Below are positions 46,390-57,369 of a stretch of DNA of 64,000 nucleotides, in pieces. The notes under the pieces are model-generated. The model searched no databases. It was given only the letters and a program-made list of their open reading frames with translations, and had not been told where the DNA came from. The stretch is from Plotosus lineatus. Lineage: Eukaryota; Chordata; Actinopteri; Siluriformes; Plotosidae. Position numbers and translations under genes: made by a program. Position 1 is the stretch's first letter. Every line of letters starts with the position of its first letter. The DNA lies in assembly GCA_024760905.1 (NCBI GenBank), contig CM045729.1:55080580-55144579 (forward strand), written 5' to 3'.

Positions 46390-47584
46390 TATCATAAGAG
46401 TTTTTGTCTCACTAACAATACATTTTCAAATTATATTGCTGTGACACAGACTGGTAATGACTTTAGAAAGCTTTCCACTCATCATCGGATTATTTAACTT
46501 TAATGTGTTTATGTTTATGTTGATATTTAGTAACTACAAAGTCTAAGTGCTTGTAATACAGTTGTCTCCTCGCACCTTGATCCAGAACTTTTGAGTTTTG
46601 AATGTTCTGAGTGCTTTGGTTTTCCGATTTATTTTCTTCACATGTGTTGTAGTTGACACTTGATTGTTTTTTTTAATAGATATATATTTTCTCCTCTTTT
46701 TCACAAGCCATTCCAGTTTACTGTTTCAGAATGGATCTTCTGTTTGAGAGAGGTTTATGCAGAGATACAGATGAGGAGATAAATCAAATCACAAATTAAT
46801 CATCATGTCAATATTTTTTTTCATATTTATAGTGAAAGAACATATTTTAAAAAAGGAATTATTGGCATTTTGTGAAAATATCAGAAGGTAGGAAGCATGA
46901 TTCATTCATTGAGGTCAGTGACAAACAGAATTACTAACCGCATACATCAGATTTACACTTGAGTACAGTATAAAAATTTGCAGATCAAAGGGCAATAAAG
47001 GACTTATTGCTATGCAGAATAATTTACATGTCACCAAATGTGATTCTGAGAAGCTTAAACTATAGGACACCTAATTAGTGAAATAGTCTGATGTGTTCTC
47101 ACAGGTGGAGCTGAACAAGAGTCATTAGTAGAACTGAGCCCAAAGTCATTAGTACTAATTATGATTGTTTACATTAGGCATGCAAACACCCATCATATCT
47201 CAGACAGTTATTTATTGCTTTATTTATACCAATAGCTATTGTAAACAATAGTGAACAAGATAGCTTAGGACATATCATTGAGGTATTGCATATTAACCTT
47301 GTTTTGGGTTTAGTTTCCATTTCCTTGATTGGACTAATGGCTTATTAATTTAAAAAGATCTAACAGTTTGGCACGAAAAGCTATGTGAATCGTTTTAGAT
47401 CTTGTTCAAGCTGCATAAAAGCATAACAGACTAATGAATTATCAGCTATGAATATTCTATTATAACATAGCGAGCGTTTGTTCTCAGGAAGCAGGTAGAA
47501 TTTTAGCTTGACTCCAGGCTCCAACAAAGTAATTAAAACAGGACAACTCTACAGAAATTGGGCCTATCCTGGACACAGCATGTG

Positions 47585-47585
<1 letters not shown>
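46390..47585. other. no recognisable feature
   Basis: AT-rich, no coding signal. ACAGTTGTCTCCTCGCACCT near 46559 resembles one transposon end, but no partner end was found. Confidence 0.4.
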
Positions 47586-47588
<3 letters not shown>

Positions 47589-47667
<79 letters not shown>

Positions 47668-47695
47668 GTGTGTGTGTGTGTGTGCGTGTGTGTGT
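47589..47695 (+). repeat. (CT)n-(GT)n microsatellite
   Basis: About 15 CT units followed by some 36 GT units with occasional CG. Confidence 0.95.
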
Positions 47696-47892
47696 CAGAA
47701 ACCAAACAAGCAATTCATATACGCAGCATACTGTGCTATTATCTGTGTAGCTGGGGCTTCTACACATGATTTTTGCTTATGTCCTTTTTGTCAAAATAAT
47801 GAACTCTAAAACTTATAGGTCAAAATACTACCCAGTACGATAAAATTCTCCAATTTGGATTAATCTCAAATTAATGACATAAAAGGAATAAT

Positions 47893-48475
47893 CCCTTCAG
47901 TTTCCTCCCACAGTCCAAAAACATGCACAGTAGGTTAACTTCCTTTCTTCCTTTTGGTTTTTTCCCTTTCACTCAGGAGTCGCCACAGCGAATCATCTGA
48001 TTCGCACATTTGATTTGGCAGAGGTTTTTACGTCGGATGCCCTTCCTGTCACAACCCTTTAGCAAGGGACAGAAACACGCTGACGGCTTTGCAGCTACTC
48101 TTTACGAAAGTCAGCAATGGTTCTTTTACATGCCTCACACCATAGACAGTGAGAGACATGGCCCGCCTTTGATAACCCAGTTAGCTGCACTGGGGGGACA
48201 GTGACAACCCTGTGGGGACTCGAACCCCCAACCTTAGGATCAGCGATCCTGCGCCCTATCCACAAGACCACCACTGCCCCATGCACAGTAGGTTAACTGG
48301 CTGTCCAAAATCGCATGTATGAATGGTTGTGTGAGTGTTGGCCCTGCAATGGCCTGGCGAGCTGTCCAGGGTATATCCTCTCTCTCACCCGGAGTCAGCT
48401 CAGATGGATACCAACTTTCCTGCGACTTAATTAGGATTGGTTAAGAAATAGAATGAATGAATGAATGAATGAATG
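47893..48475 (+). mobile_element. family B SINE (5' truncated) interrupted by a nested SINE
   Basis: The family B body begins CAGTTTCCTCCCACAGTCC. It is split at 47941-48280, resumes with GGCTGTCCAAAATCGCATG, and ends TTAATTAGGATTGGTTAAG with (GAAT)n. Confidence 0.85.
47941..48280 (-). mobile_element. family A SINE with RTE-type tail, nested in a family B SINE
   Basis: Flanked by an 18-bp direct repeat, atgcacagtaggttaact (47923-47940 and 48281-48298), which is part of the host SINE. The head GGGGCAGTGGTGGTCTTGTG, B box GGTTCGAGTCCCC and the end CGACTCCTGAGTGAAAGGG are intact. Confidence 0.93.
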
Positions 48476-48554
48476 AAATGAATAATCTGTGGCGGTGTTT
48501 CTGTTGTGCATGCCTTGGTGGACCTGCTCGTATAAACCTCCCTATGGAGTTAAT

Positions 48555-50128
48555 CTTCTTCTTCTTTATCTTTCGACTGTTCCCTTCAGGGGTCGCCACA
48601 GCAAATGATCTGCCTCCATCTCTCCCTATCCTCTGCATCTTCTACTCTTACTCCAACGACCTTCATGTCCGCCTTCACCACATCCATAAATCTTCTCTTT
48701 GGTCTTCCTCTGGGTCTTCTGCCTGGTAGTTCCAACCTCAGCATCCTACTACCAATATACTCACTATCCCTCCTCTGTATATGTCCAAACCATCTCAATC
48801 TAGCCTCTCTGACTTTGTCTCCAAAACATCTAACATGTGCTGTCCCTCTGATGTACTCGTTTCTGATCCTATCCATCCTCATTACTCCCAAAGAGAACCT
48901 CAACATTTTCATCTCTGCTACCTCCAACTCTGCCTCCTGTCTTTTCCCCAGGGCCACTGTCTCTAAACCATACAACATCGCTGGCCTCATCACTGTCTTG
49001 TACACTTTTCCCTTCATTCTTGTAGATACTCTCCTATCACACATCACACCGGACACTTCTCTCCATCCATTCCAACCTGCCTGCACATGCTTCTTCATCT
49101 CTTTTCCACACTCTCCATTGCTCTGGATTGTTGAGCCGAAGTACTTAAAATTCTCCACCTTCTTTATCTCTGCCCCCTGTAACCTCAAAGTTCCTCTTGG
49201 GTCTTTATCGTTCACACACATGTATTCTGTCTTACTGAGGCTAACCTTCATTCCCCTGCTTTCCAGGGCATACCTCCACCTCTCTAGATTTTCCTCCACT
49301 TGTTCTCTGCTCTCACTACAGATCACGATGTCATCTGCAAACATCATAGTCCATGGAGATTCTTGTCTAACCTCGTCTGTCAGCCTGTCCATCACCATAG
49401 CAAACAAGAAGGGGCTGAGAGCTGACCCTTGATGCAGTCCCACCTCCACCTTGAACTCTTCTGTCACACCAACAGCACACCTCACCACTGTCTTACATCT
49501 CTCATACATGTCCTGCACCACTCTAACATACTTCTCTGCCACTCCAGACTTCCTCATACAATACCACAGTTCTTCTCTCGGCACCCTGTCATATGCTTTC
49601 TCCAGATCTACAAAGGCACAATGCAGCTCCTTCTGACCTTCTCTGTACTTCTCCATTAACATCCTCAAAGCAGACACTGCATCTGTGGTGCTCTTTCTTG
49701 GCATGAAACCAAACTTTTGTTCACAAATGCTGACCTCTGCCCTTGGTGTAGCTTCCACTGTTCTTTCCCATAACTTCATTGTATGGCTCATCAACTTTAT
49801 CCCTCTGTAGTTGCCACAACTCTGTACATCTCCCTTGTTCTTAAAAATGGGCACAATCACACTTCTCCTCCATTCCTCTGGCATCTGCTCACTTTCTAAG
49901 ACCTTGTTGAATATTCTTGTCAGAAAATCTACTGCTACCTCCCCTAGACACTTCCATACCTCAACTGGTATGTCATCAGGGCCAACTGCCTTTCCACTCT
50001 TCATCCTCTTCAATGCCCTCCTCACTTCTACCTTACTAATCTTTGCTACTTCCTGGTCCTCAACGGTCACCTCTTCTACTCTTTTTTCTCTCTCTCATTT
50101 TCCTCATTCATCAGCTCTTCAAAGTACT
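48555..50128 (-). mobile_element. RTE-like LINE, 5' truncated, with 16-bp target duplication
   Basis: Target duplication tccctatggagttaat at 48539-48554 and 50129-50144. The 3' end on the minus strand is GGCGACCCCTGAAGGGAACA with a (GAA)n tail. The 5' break falls just before the reverse transcriptase domain. At least six more 3' fragments of this family lie in the window (7254, 17870, 25478, 30530, 34848, 60031). Confidence 0.95.
48586..50070 (-). pseudogene. reverse transcriptase domain of RTE-like LINE (about 494 codons open)
   Basis: A long open frame on the minus strand ending in GDP-stop. RT landmarks in order: KSGKAVGPDDIPVEVWK; VPIFKNKGDVQSCGNYRGI; FVDLEKAYDRVPRE (catalytic Asp); GLHQGSALSPFLF; and the FADD box in MMFADDIVICSESRE (the YxDD equivalent). 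The C-terminal region includes FKYFGSTIQSNG and LPGRRPRGRPKRRFMDVVK. An upstream in-frame stop lies about 10 codons before this stretch, and the endonuclease domain is missing through truncation. The copy cannot move by itself, but the open frame suggests a recent insertion. Confidence 0.9.
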
Positions 50129-50332
50129 TCCCTATGGAGTTAATACGTATTTTAAAAACTCAAACTGCTAAACATTGTCTGGTTAATATACTTGTGTATT
50201 TGTGGAGTTCTAAATAAATTCAAGGAATTATTTACAAAATCCTTTTAGTCCCAAAGCTCTTTCTGATATCATGCAAAATGTCATCATCGTGTTTTCAATT
50301 AGTTTTTAAAATCCACTTAGATATTATTATGT

Positions 50333-50640
50333 GGGGCCGGTAGCATAGTGGTGCTGCGCTCATGATCGGGAGGTTGTGTGTTCAAATCCCAGTTAGCCCC
50401 CCACTGTTCTAAGACCCCTGGGTAAGGTCTTAACCATAAGTGTGCCTCTGTTCACCCAGCAGTATAAATGGGTACCAGTAAAATATACTGGGAAGGTAAG
50501 CTGCGATGGACTAGCGTCCCATCCAGGAGGCATTGAACTCCTAGTCGCTTCACACTACAGAAACCAGGGATAAGCATCAGCCTGATTAGCCGCTATGGCT
50601 CAGGTGTAAAAAGCCCAATGGACTTTAAATTTACCTTAGA
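50333..50640 (+). mobile_element. tRNA-derived SINE, family D
   Basis: Head GGGGCCGGTAGCATAGTGG, B-box region TGTGTTCAAATCCCAG, then CCTGGGTAAGGTCTTAACC, GATGGACTAGCGTCCCATCC and an end GCCCAATGGACTTTAAATTT. Unlike families A, B and C. Confidence 0.7.
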
Positions 50641-50664
50641 TATTATGACAATTGATTAGGATGA

Positions 50665-50667
<3 letters not shown>

Positions 50668-50719
<52 letters not shown>

Positions 50720-50748
50720 GTTGTTGTTGTTGTTGTTGTTGTTGTCAT
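50668..50748 (+). repeat. (ATT)n-(GTT)n microsatellite
   Basis: About 17 ATT units then about eight GTT units. Confidence 0.95.
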
Positions 50749-50789
50749 TCTTGTTGTTGGTGTGGTTGCTGCTGATTTTTTTTTTTTAC

Positions 50790-51135
50790 TCTTCTTCATT
50801 TTATTACTACTAATGAACTTCTGCACCATTCCTACCAGCAAGTAACAATACTACAAGATGGATCACGTATACTTCTGGATTGTGGGATGAAACTAAGGTG
50901 AGCCATGACACGCTCGTGATGGTAAGCCAGTCCCACCATCCAGTGTTTGAACGGCACCTTGTCCCAGAGTAAGGCTTTGTTCAATCTAGCATGATTCTAT
51001 TGCTTCAATATTGCTGTAGAAGTTCTAACACTGCACTTTAATAAGCGTCCATACTGAATGAGTGTCCTCCTCAAAGGCGTTTTAGTTTAAGTAAATATAT
51101 ACATCTTATTCAAAGGTCTGTGTAAGTATTTTTTT
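50790..51135. other. no recognisable feature
   Basis: Unique-looking DNA. GGATTGTGGGATGAAACTAA near 50876 is SINE-like but isolated. Confidence 0.3.
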
Positions 51136-51137
51136 TT

Positions 51138-51488
51138 TCATTCATTCATTCATTTTCTGAACCGCTTCATCCTAATTTGGGTTGTGGGAAGACTGGCACC
51201 CATCTCAGCCAACTCTGGAAGAGGGCACAGTACACCGGAACACATCACCAAGCCATTGCAGGGCAGAATTACGCTGATGGTAATTTAATAGGCTACTCTT
51301 TTTGAAAAACAGCAATAGTTCTTTTACATGTCTCTCAGCATAGACAGTGGGAGACAGGACTGACCTTTGATAACCCATTTAGCTCCACAGTGGGACAGCA
51401 GTGACAACTCAGTGATAGTGGGGTTTAAACCCACGACCTTTGGATCACAAATCCAGCACCCTACTACTGGGCCACCTCTGCCACCTGC
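51138..51488 (-). mobile_element. SINE, family A head with LINE-type tail
   Basis: On the minus strand: GTGGCAGAGGTGGCCCAGTAG head, GTGGGTTTAAACCCC, family A body, then GTACTGTGCCC, CCAAATTAGGATGAAGCGG and (GAAT)n. Confidence 0.8.
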
Positions 51489-51530
51489 CACTATTATTAC
51501 TGTGATTTTGTTGTTGTTCTTATTATTGTT

Positions 51531-51862
51531 ATTCATTCATTCTGTTAACTGCTTAATCCTAATCAGGGTCAATGGGGGGGGGGGGGGCTGCCGCCCATCT
51601 AAGCCAACTCTGGGCGAGTTGAAAGTACACTCTGGACAGCTGGCCAGGCCACCGCAGGGCAGAAACACACTGATGGCTATGCAACCTACTCTTGACGAAA
51701 GTCAGAAATGGTTCATTTACATGCGAGGTGAGAGACATGGTCGGCCTTTGATAACCCAGTGATAGCTGGACTAGTCGGGGGCAGAGACAACTAATAGTGG
51801 TGCTTGAACCCCCAACCTTCAGATCAGTAATCTCACAAAGTTCAACCTGACCACTACTGCCC
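51531..51862 (-). mobile_element. SINE, family A head with LINE-type tail, containing a G-run
   Basis: Same orientation and structure as the previous copy, about 40 bp away. A run of ten G is present at about 51577-51587 within the tail. Confidence 0.8.
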
Positions 51863-51894
51863 CTCTTCTTCTTCTTCTTCTTCTTCTTCTTCTT

Positions 51895-51925
<31 letters not shown>

Positions 51926-51946
51926 TTATTATTATTATTATTGTAG

Positions 51947-51984
<38 letters not shown>

Positions 51985-51986
51985 AT
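51863..51986 (+). repeat. (CTT)n-(ATT)n-(GTT)n compound microsatellite
   Basis: Roughly 20 CTT, six ATT and twelve GTT units in succession. Confidence 0.95.
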
Positions 51987-52013
51987 TATTTAACCATTCT
52001 AAATCTTTTCTTA

Positions 52014-52172
52014 GTGTGAGTGTGTGTGAATGGTTGTCTCAGTGTTATCCCTGCAATGGCCTAGTGAGCTGTCCAGGGTGTACCCCACCCTCGCCTGTAG
52101 TCATCTGAGATGGGCATCAGTCTCCTTGCAACCCAAATTAGGATTAAGTGGTTCAGAAAATGGATGGACGAA
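52014..52172 (+). mobile_element. family B SINE 3' part
   Basis: GTGTGTGTGAATGGTTGTC, GTCCAGGGTGTACCCCACC and AAATTAGGATTAAGTGG, ending GAAAATGGATGG. Confidence 0.8.
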
Positions 52173-52365
52173 TAATGAACACAAAGTAATATCATCCTGA
52201 CTGTACTCAGGATTGAGGCTTAATCTTCATTTTATTTCTTTGGTGTTATTGGAACATTAATATTAAGATATTATGTGATAAGGTGAATGCCATTCCCTCC
52301 TTTTATATCATGCATAACACATTTAAGTGGCCACAGATAACTATAAGTTGCAGCTGTCTGTCTGT

Positions 52366-52535
52366 CTGTCTGTCTGTCTTCCTTTCAGCTTTTTCCCTTT
52401 TACTCGGGAGTCGCCACAGCGAATCATCTGATTCTCACGTTTGATTTGGCAGAGGTTTTTATGTCGGATGTCCTTCCTGTCACAATCCTTTTTAGCAAGG
52501 GAAAGAAACACGCTGACGACTTTGCAGCCTACTGC
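52366..52535 (-). mobile_element. family A SINE, 5' truncated, RTE-type tail
   Basis: On the minus strand: TGCAAAGTCGTCAGCGTG, GACAGGAAGGACATCCGAC, CGCTGTGGCGACTCCCGAGT, AAAGCTGAAAGG and (GACA)n. Confidence 0.88.
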
Positions 52536-52539
52536 AGCA

Positions 52540-53385
52540 TGGCAACAAAAACACACTGTCCATGGTGAGGTCATCTGCAGCTACTAACAAGCTCAACATC
52601 ATCTGTTTAAGATTTGTGTTTTACTAGCTTTGGATGGAGGGAGGTTATCATGATTAGAACGGCGCTCTCGAAATATTTTGCAAAGATAATTGAGTTCACT
52701 TGATGATCTTGCAGTATAGATGCAGTAATGCAGTGCTCCAAGCAGAGCAAATAGACTGCAGGGATGACAGAATGCTCAGTAGAGACTTAAAACTTAACTG
52801 GAAGTGGTGAACTGGAGTTTAAAAATTGACTTGGACTTCATCAAATAAACATGAGGCTTGACTTGGACTTGCGAAAAAAAAAGCATCCCTGACAGCTACT
52901 TGAATCTGACCCGAAAAAGAGATCATAAAAACCCTTGGTTCAGCTACTTCACATTATGCGCTGCTTTGATATCATTCTGTGTAATGTAACATTCATAAAA
53001 TATCCTGGCACCTGGAGAATTAGGGTGAACTGGTCTGATTCTCTTATAATTAATCTTGAATCTAGGAGCAGTGGTCTGCACTGGGACACTTTCATCCTTA
53101 GTCTGTGCCGTGCCCTGTTTGATCTGAGCCTTCAGGCTGTTTTTAAAGACTACAAGGGACAGCAGCAGCCCTGTCATTAGCCCCAGCACTTTTATCTGCT
53201 TCAAAGCTACTGACTAGTCAATGCCATAAATCATAATGAAAATAAATGCCAGCTGCTTTCCACTTAATTTAGTGTAGAACCTTATTTATGTGTAGAATTT
53301 ATTTTGTAATTCAATTGATATTCTCAAATTTTTAATGAGATAATATTATGTGTGTCCAGTAAGGTTGATATTACTTTTTTATTTA
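52540..53385. other. mostly featureless; contains candidate exon 53012-53177
   Basis: Apart from the candidate minus-strand exon, no feature was recognised. Confidence 0.4.
53012..53177 (-). CDS. candidate first coding exon of an unidentified signal-anchor protein
   Basis: On the minus strand an ATG at 53177 opens a frame of 55 codons that begins with the hydrophobic run MTGLLLSLVVF, followed by a hydrophilic, Lys- and Thr-rich stretch. It ends at a good donor (CCAG|GTGCC, GT at 53011-53010). The pattern of a short hydrophobic start, a polar stem and a donor suits the first exon of a secreted or type II membrane protein. No downstream exon was found in the window and I recognise no family. 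It could be chance. Confidence 0.3.
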
Positions 53386-53391
53386 TCCATC

Positions 53392-53733
53392 TATCCATTT
53401 CCTGAACTGCTCAATTCTAATTAGGGTCACATGGAGTCTGACGATGGAGCCCATCTCAGCCAACTCCGGGCGAGGGCATGGTACACCCTGGACAGCTCGC
53501 CAGGCCATCGCAGGGCCAACACTCACACAACTATTCATATTTACACTCACACCTAGGGGTGACTTAATACAGCCTAATGTGCATGTTTTTGGACTGTGGG
53601 AGGAAACCAGAGGACTCAGAGGAAACCCACGCAAGTACAGCGTAGAACATGAAAACTCTGCACAGAAACGTCTGAGCTGGGAATCGAGTCAAGGACATCC
53701 TTGCTGTGCTAACCAGTACGCCCCTGTGCCACC
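53392..53733 (-). mobile_element. tRNA-derived SINE, family B, near full length
   Basis: On the minus strand: GGTGGCACAGGGGCGTACTGG head, CGATTCCCAGCTC, body, GTCCAGGGTGTACCATGCC and CCTAATTAGAATTGAGCAG. Confidence 0.85.
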
Positions 53734-53831
53734 ATTTTGTTTGTTTGTTTATTTATTTATGGGGAGCAGGTATTTCATAATTGGTATTATATTTCCCTGA
53801 AATAATGTTTGCCCTCTCTTTCTAATAAGAC

Positions 53832-54158
53832 TTCATTCATTTTCTGAACCGCTTAATCTTAATTAGGGTCGCAGGGAGGCTGGCACCCATCTCAGCCAAC
53901 TTTGGACAAGGGCAGAGTACACCTTGGACAGCTCGCCAGGCAAAGCAGGGAAGAAATACGTTGACGGCTATGCAGCCTACTCTTGATAAAAGTCAGAAAC
54001 GGTTCTTTTACATAGACAGTGAGAGACATGGGTTTGATAACCTAGTTATCAGCACTGGGAGGGACCGCAGTAACAACCTGGTGACAGTGGGGCTTGAACC
54101 CCCAACCTTGGGATCAGTAAGCCAGAACCCTACCACCAGGCCGCAACTGCCCTCTAAT
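53832..54158 (-). mobile_element. SINE, family A head with LINE-type tail
   Basis: On the minus strand: GGGCAGTTGCGGCCTGGTGG head, GGGGGTTCAAGCCCC B box, then family A body and GTCCAAGGTGTACTCTGCC, CTAATTAAGATTAAGCGG, (GAAT). Confidence 0.85.
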
Positions 54159-54164
54159 AAAAGT

Positions 54165-55600
54165 TTGAGACTTTAATTAAAGAAACTTAAAAGGAAACAA
54201 ATGCTGGAATAAATGACTGCTGTTAATTCAGGCATGTCCATCGGTGTGAACACAGAATCAATTTTGTAATTACCATATGGTGGCTCATTTTTCACTGCAG
54301 CAAGAACTCACACTGTGTTATATCACTTACCGTATATACACAAGTGCATGTTTAGGGGTGTGGTGAATTTAAAGAATAACAGGTAATTTTATATTTCCAT
54401 TTTAAATAGAAGACAGTTTTACTAAAGACATATTAATGTGAGGGATTACAGTAATATCTTGCCTGCCTGATATGTGGATTTTAAATGCGTACATGCTGGA
54501 CATAAGATCGTATAACTCCAGTGTTCACCCTTGTCTTTACTGCAAAACAATTTTTCTCAAATGTACATAACTGACAGACAAAAACCAAAATAATGTCCTT
54601 ACCAATTTTATCCCTACATTTTTTCATCTATATTATTTTGATAATGTAATTTTATATTATAAAATAAGGCGCATCGGTATATTAGTACATTTTTGATAAG
54701 TACACAATAAATAAGGACAAAATTAACGATATATAGCGGTGTCAGTGATGTTTTGCACGACAGTCTCTCTGGTTTCAGTAGATAAACATAATACTTATGC
54801 TTAACAGTCTGAGGGAATTCAATCAGTTCACCATCACGTCACATAGTTTTTACTGAGCTTGTTGCTTAGTTACCTACTATTATCTTAAGTTTTCATTTTC
54901 ATAAGAATTTAGGAAATTCTTAGATGGATGATAACATCATTCATTATATTATATGGTAATTGTGCACAAAAACATATGGCCTGCTTTTTCATTTACAACA
55001 AATGTGCTTTGTGTTTGTTTGTTTTGTCTTTCCTGTCTTTTTTTTTTTATTTTTTTGAGTTCCAAATTTCCCAAAAGAGGTCTACTTGTAATTACTTGCT
55101 AATATGAATGGTCATACAGTTTAATCATGGCGTACCATTTCATAAATTCATAAAAATACACATTTAATCTACTTGTATATTTACTTCTCATGAGGTCTCA
55201 GACCTGACAGCTCATTTTCTATTTCAGTTGTTAGATTATTCTTCCCTGGCAAAGCCAGATTGCAGTGATTTTGAGGAAAAATGACCTCAAAACGAATTGG
55301 TTTTCCCTTAAAGGTGATTTAAAGAAAATAAAATGTTTTAACATATTTATAATTATATTATTCTTGAATTTCTCAGGAATTCGAAAAGTTGTTTTTTCAA
55401 TTTTCAAGATTTCACCGCTACTATAATCTGGCTTGACATGGCAGTGTAGACCTCTTCACAATCTAAGGAATATTTACAGAATTACAGAGTCATTAAAAAC
55501 AGAAAAGAAAAGGAAAAAAACCAAACAAATGTAGATATAAAGAAACTATGACTGGGGATTCATGAATCAATATCAAAGCATTGATAACTAAAATCTAAAC
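54165..55600. other. no recognisable feature
   Basis: Strongly AT-rich DNA with no gene or repeat recognised. Confidence 0.4.
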
Positions 55601-55602
55601 AT

Positions 55603-55603
<1 letters not shown>

Positions 55604-55662
<59 letters not shown>
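55604..55662 (+). repeat. (CA)n microsatellite
   Basis: About 29 CA units. Confidence 0.95.
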
Positions 55663-55667
<5 letters not shown>

Positions 55668-56031
55668 TATATACATGTATACACAGTCCTCCATAATTAT
55701 TGGCACCCCTGGTTAAGATGTGTTTAAACTCTACTCTACTACTCTCCCACTGAAGATTGTACAACAATATAACCTTCAACCCAAGTGAATTTTAAATGGA
55801 AAAAAAATCCCTGACTAAGAAGTAATTATTTTTCATGAAATCACCTGTTCCACAATTATTGGAACCCCTATCAATTCCTTGGAAATAAATGTAATTGAAG
55901 TATTTATGTTATTTCTACAGTAGTTTACAAAGTTGGTCAGGAATATTTAATTAGTAATTCATCACTTCCTGTTTCCTTGTGGTATAAATATGGCGTGACA
56001 CAGAGGCCATTTCTCTTATCCACTCTTCAAC

Positions 56032-56593
56032 ATGGGAAAGACAAAGGAATACACCATTCAAGTCAGTCAGATGTGTGTTGACCTTTACAAATCAGGCGAT
56101 GGCTACAACAAAATAGCCCCTCACCTGCACCTGCCCATATTTACTGTCAGAGGAATCATTAAGAAGTTTAAAACAACTGGAACAGTGGTAAACAAGCTTT
56201 GGCGAGGATGCAAGGTTATTTAGTCACCACACACAGTGAGGAGGATGGTAAGAGAAATAAAAAGTTCCCCAAAGCTCACTATTAAAGAATCACAACAAAT
56301 GCTAGCATCTTGGGGGCACAGAGTCTCCAGAAGAACCATCACGAGCCATCTAGATGCCAACCAGCTATTTGGAAGACATGCATGGAAAAAAACTTTTCTC
56401 AATCTCAGTCATAAGCGCAAACATCTGGAGTTCACTAAGCGGTACTGGGACTTCAATTTGGACTGTGTGCTTTGGTCAGATGAGACCAAAATGGAGCTTT
56501 TTGGCAACAAACAATTTCAGTGGTTCTGGCAGAACACAAAGGGTGAGTATTTAGAAAAGCACCTCATGCCCACCATGGGAGAGGATCGGTGAT
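56032..56593 (+). pseudogene. Tc1-like transposase, truncated and stop-interrupted
   Basis: The ATG at 56032 opens MGKTKEYTIQ and the first helix-turn-helix (YNKIAPHLHLPIFTVRGII), and meets TAG at 56221. The frame continues open from there through a second helix-turn-helix (IKESQQMLASWGHRVSRRTI) and the first catalytic Asp (WSDETKMELFG), to TGA at about 56592. The second Asp and the Glu are not present in readable form; a LINE piece occupies that region. Confidence 0.85.
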
Positions 56594-56730
56594 GCCGTGG
56601 GCCTATTTCTCTTTCTCTTTCAGAGGCCCTGGGAATATTTTTAAGATGCATTGCATCATGAACGCTTTGAAATACCAACAGATTTTGATTAAAATGTACT
56701 ACAAAGTCGATCATCGAAATGCAACCTAGG

Positions 56731-57123
56731 GTGTCCTGGTACCAAGTGAACTTATGGACACACTTATGTTCAAACATTGTGTTCGTGATGGACAAACTAT
56801 GATAGCAAAGAAGTTCAAGAACGAAACACCATTCGGGTTCAGACTGGAGAGGCCGTACCTACAGATCACACCCTTTCTGGTCACACTATTGTTGTCCACA
56901 TGGGCGTTGAAGTCTCCCATAATAATGAGTGAGTCTCGCGGGGCAGCATTCTCCAACACACAGCCAGGGGTGGGTATTCTGAACTGTCATTTTGTGTATA
57001 AGCACATGCAACTGTCAGGACCCGCATAGCTCCTAGGATCATTAGGACATGCAAACCCCTCCACCACGATAAGTGGTGATTCAAGAAGGAGGGGGGATTA
57101 ACATCAGGCTGTTGATAATTGTA
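56731..57123 (-). pseudogene. LINE endonuclease-domain fragment inserted in the Tc1 element
   Basis: On the minus strand a frame encodes MLENAAPRDSLIIMGDFNAH, carrying the GDFN(A)H motif of apurinic-type LINE endonucleases. An upstream fragment in another frame contains a YTQNDSSEYP-like segment. No reverse transcriptase part is attached. Confidence 0.75.
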
Positions 57124-57307
57124 GCACACATGATTTGATGTAAAATAATTATTTCTTAATGTGGGATTTTTTTATACAGTTGAATTAAAGGTTGGATTTT
57201 CCTCTTTTTTCATTGTGGTCCTATATTATTTAGTAAAAAAAAAAAAAATTCATAAGAAGCTAATGAACACATCTAAACCAGGAGTGCAAATAATTATGGT
57301 GGGAAGT

Positions 57308-57366
57308 GTGTGTATACACACACAGACACACACACACTCACACACACACAGACACACACACACAAA
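57308..57366 (+). repeat. (CA)n microsatellite with CAGA interruptions
   Basis: CA-rich run next to the Tc1 right end. Confidence 0.9.
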
Positions 57367-57369
57367 CTC

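Larger units (their letters stand above)
55684..57307 (+). mobile_element. second-family Tc1-like transposon, split by a LINE fragment
   Basis: The left end CAGTCCTCCATAATTATTGG and the right end, inverse of CCACCATAATTATTTGCACT, form terminal repeats that continue inward as GTTAAGATGTGTTTA and its relative. The family differs from the two copies at 8361 and 15672. Confidence 0.85.

Noticed and set aside
48605..49432. 275-codon open frame on the plus strand
   Set aside because: Antisense shadow of the LINE reverse transcriptase frame.
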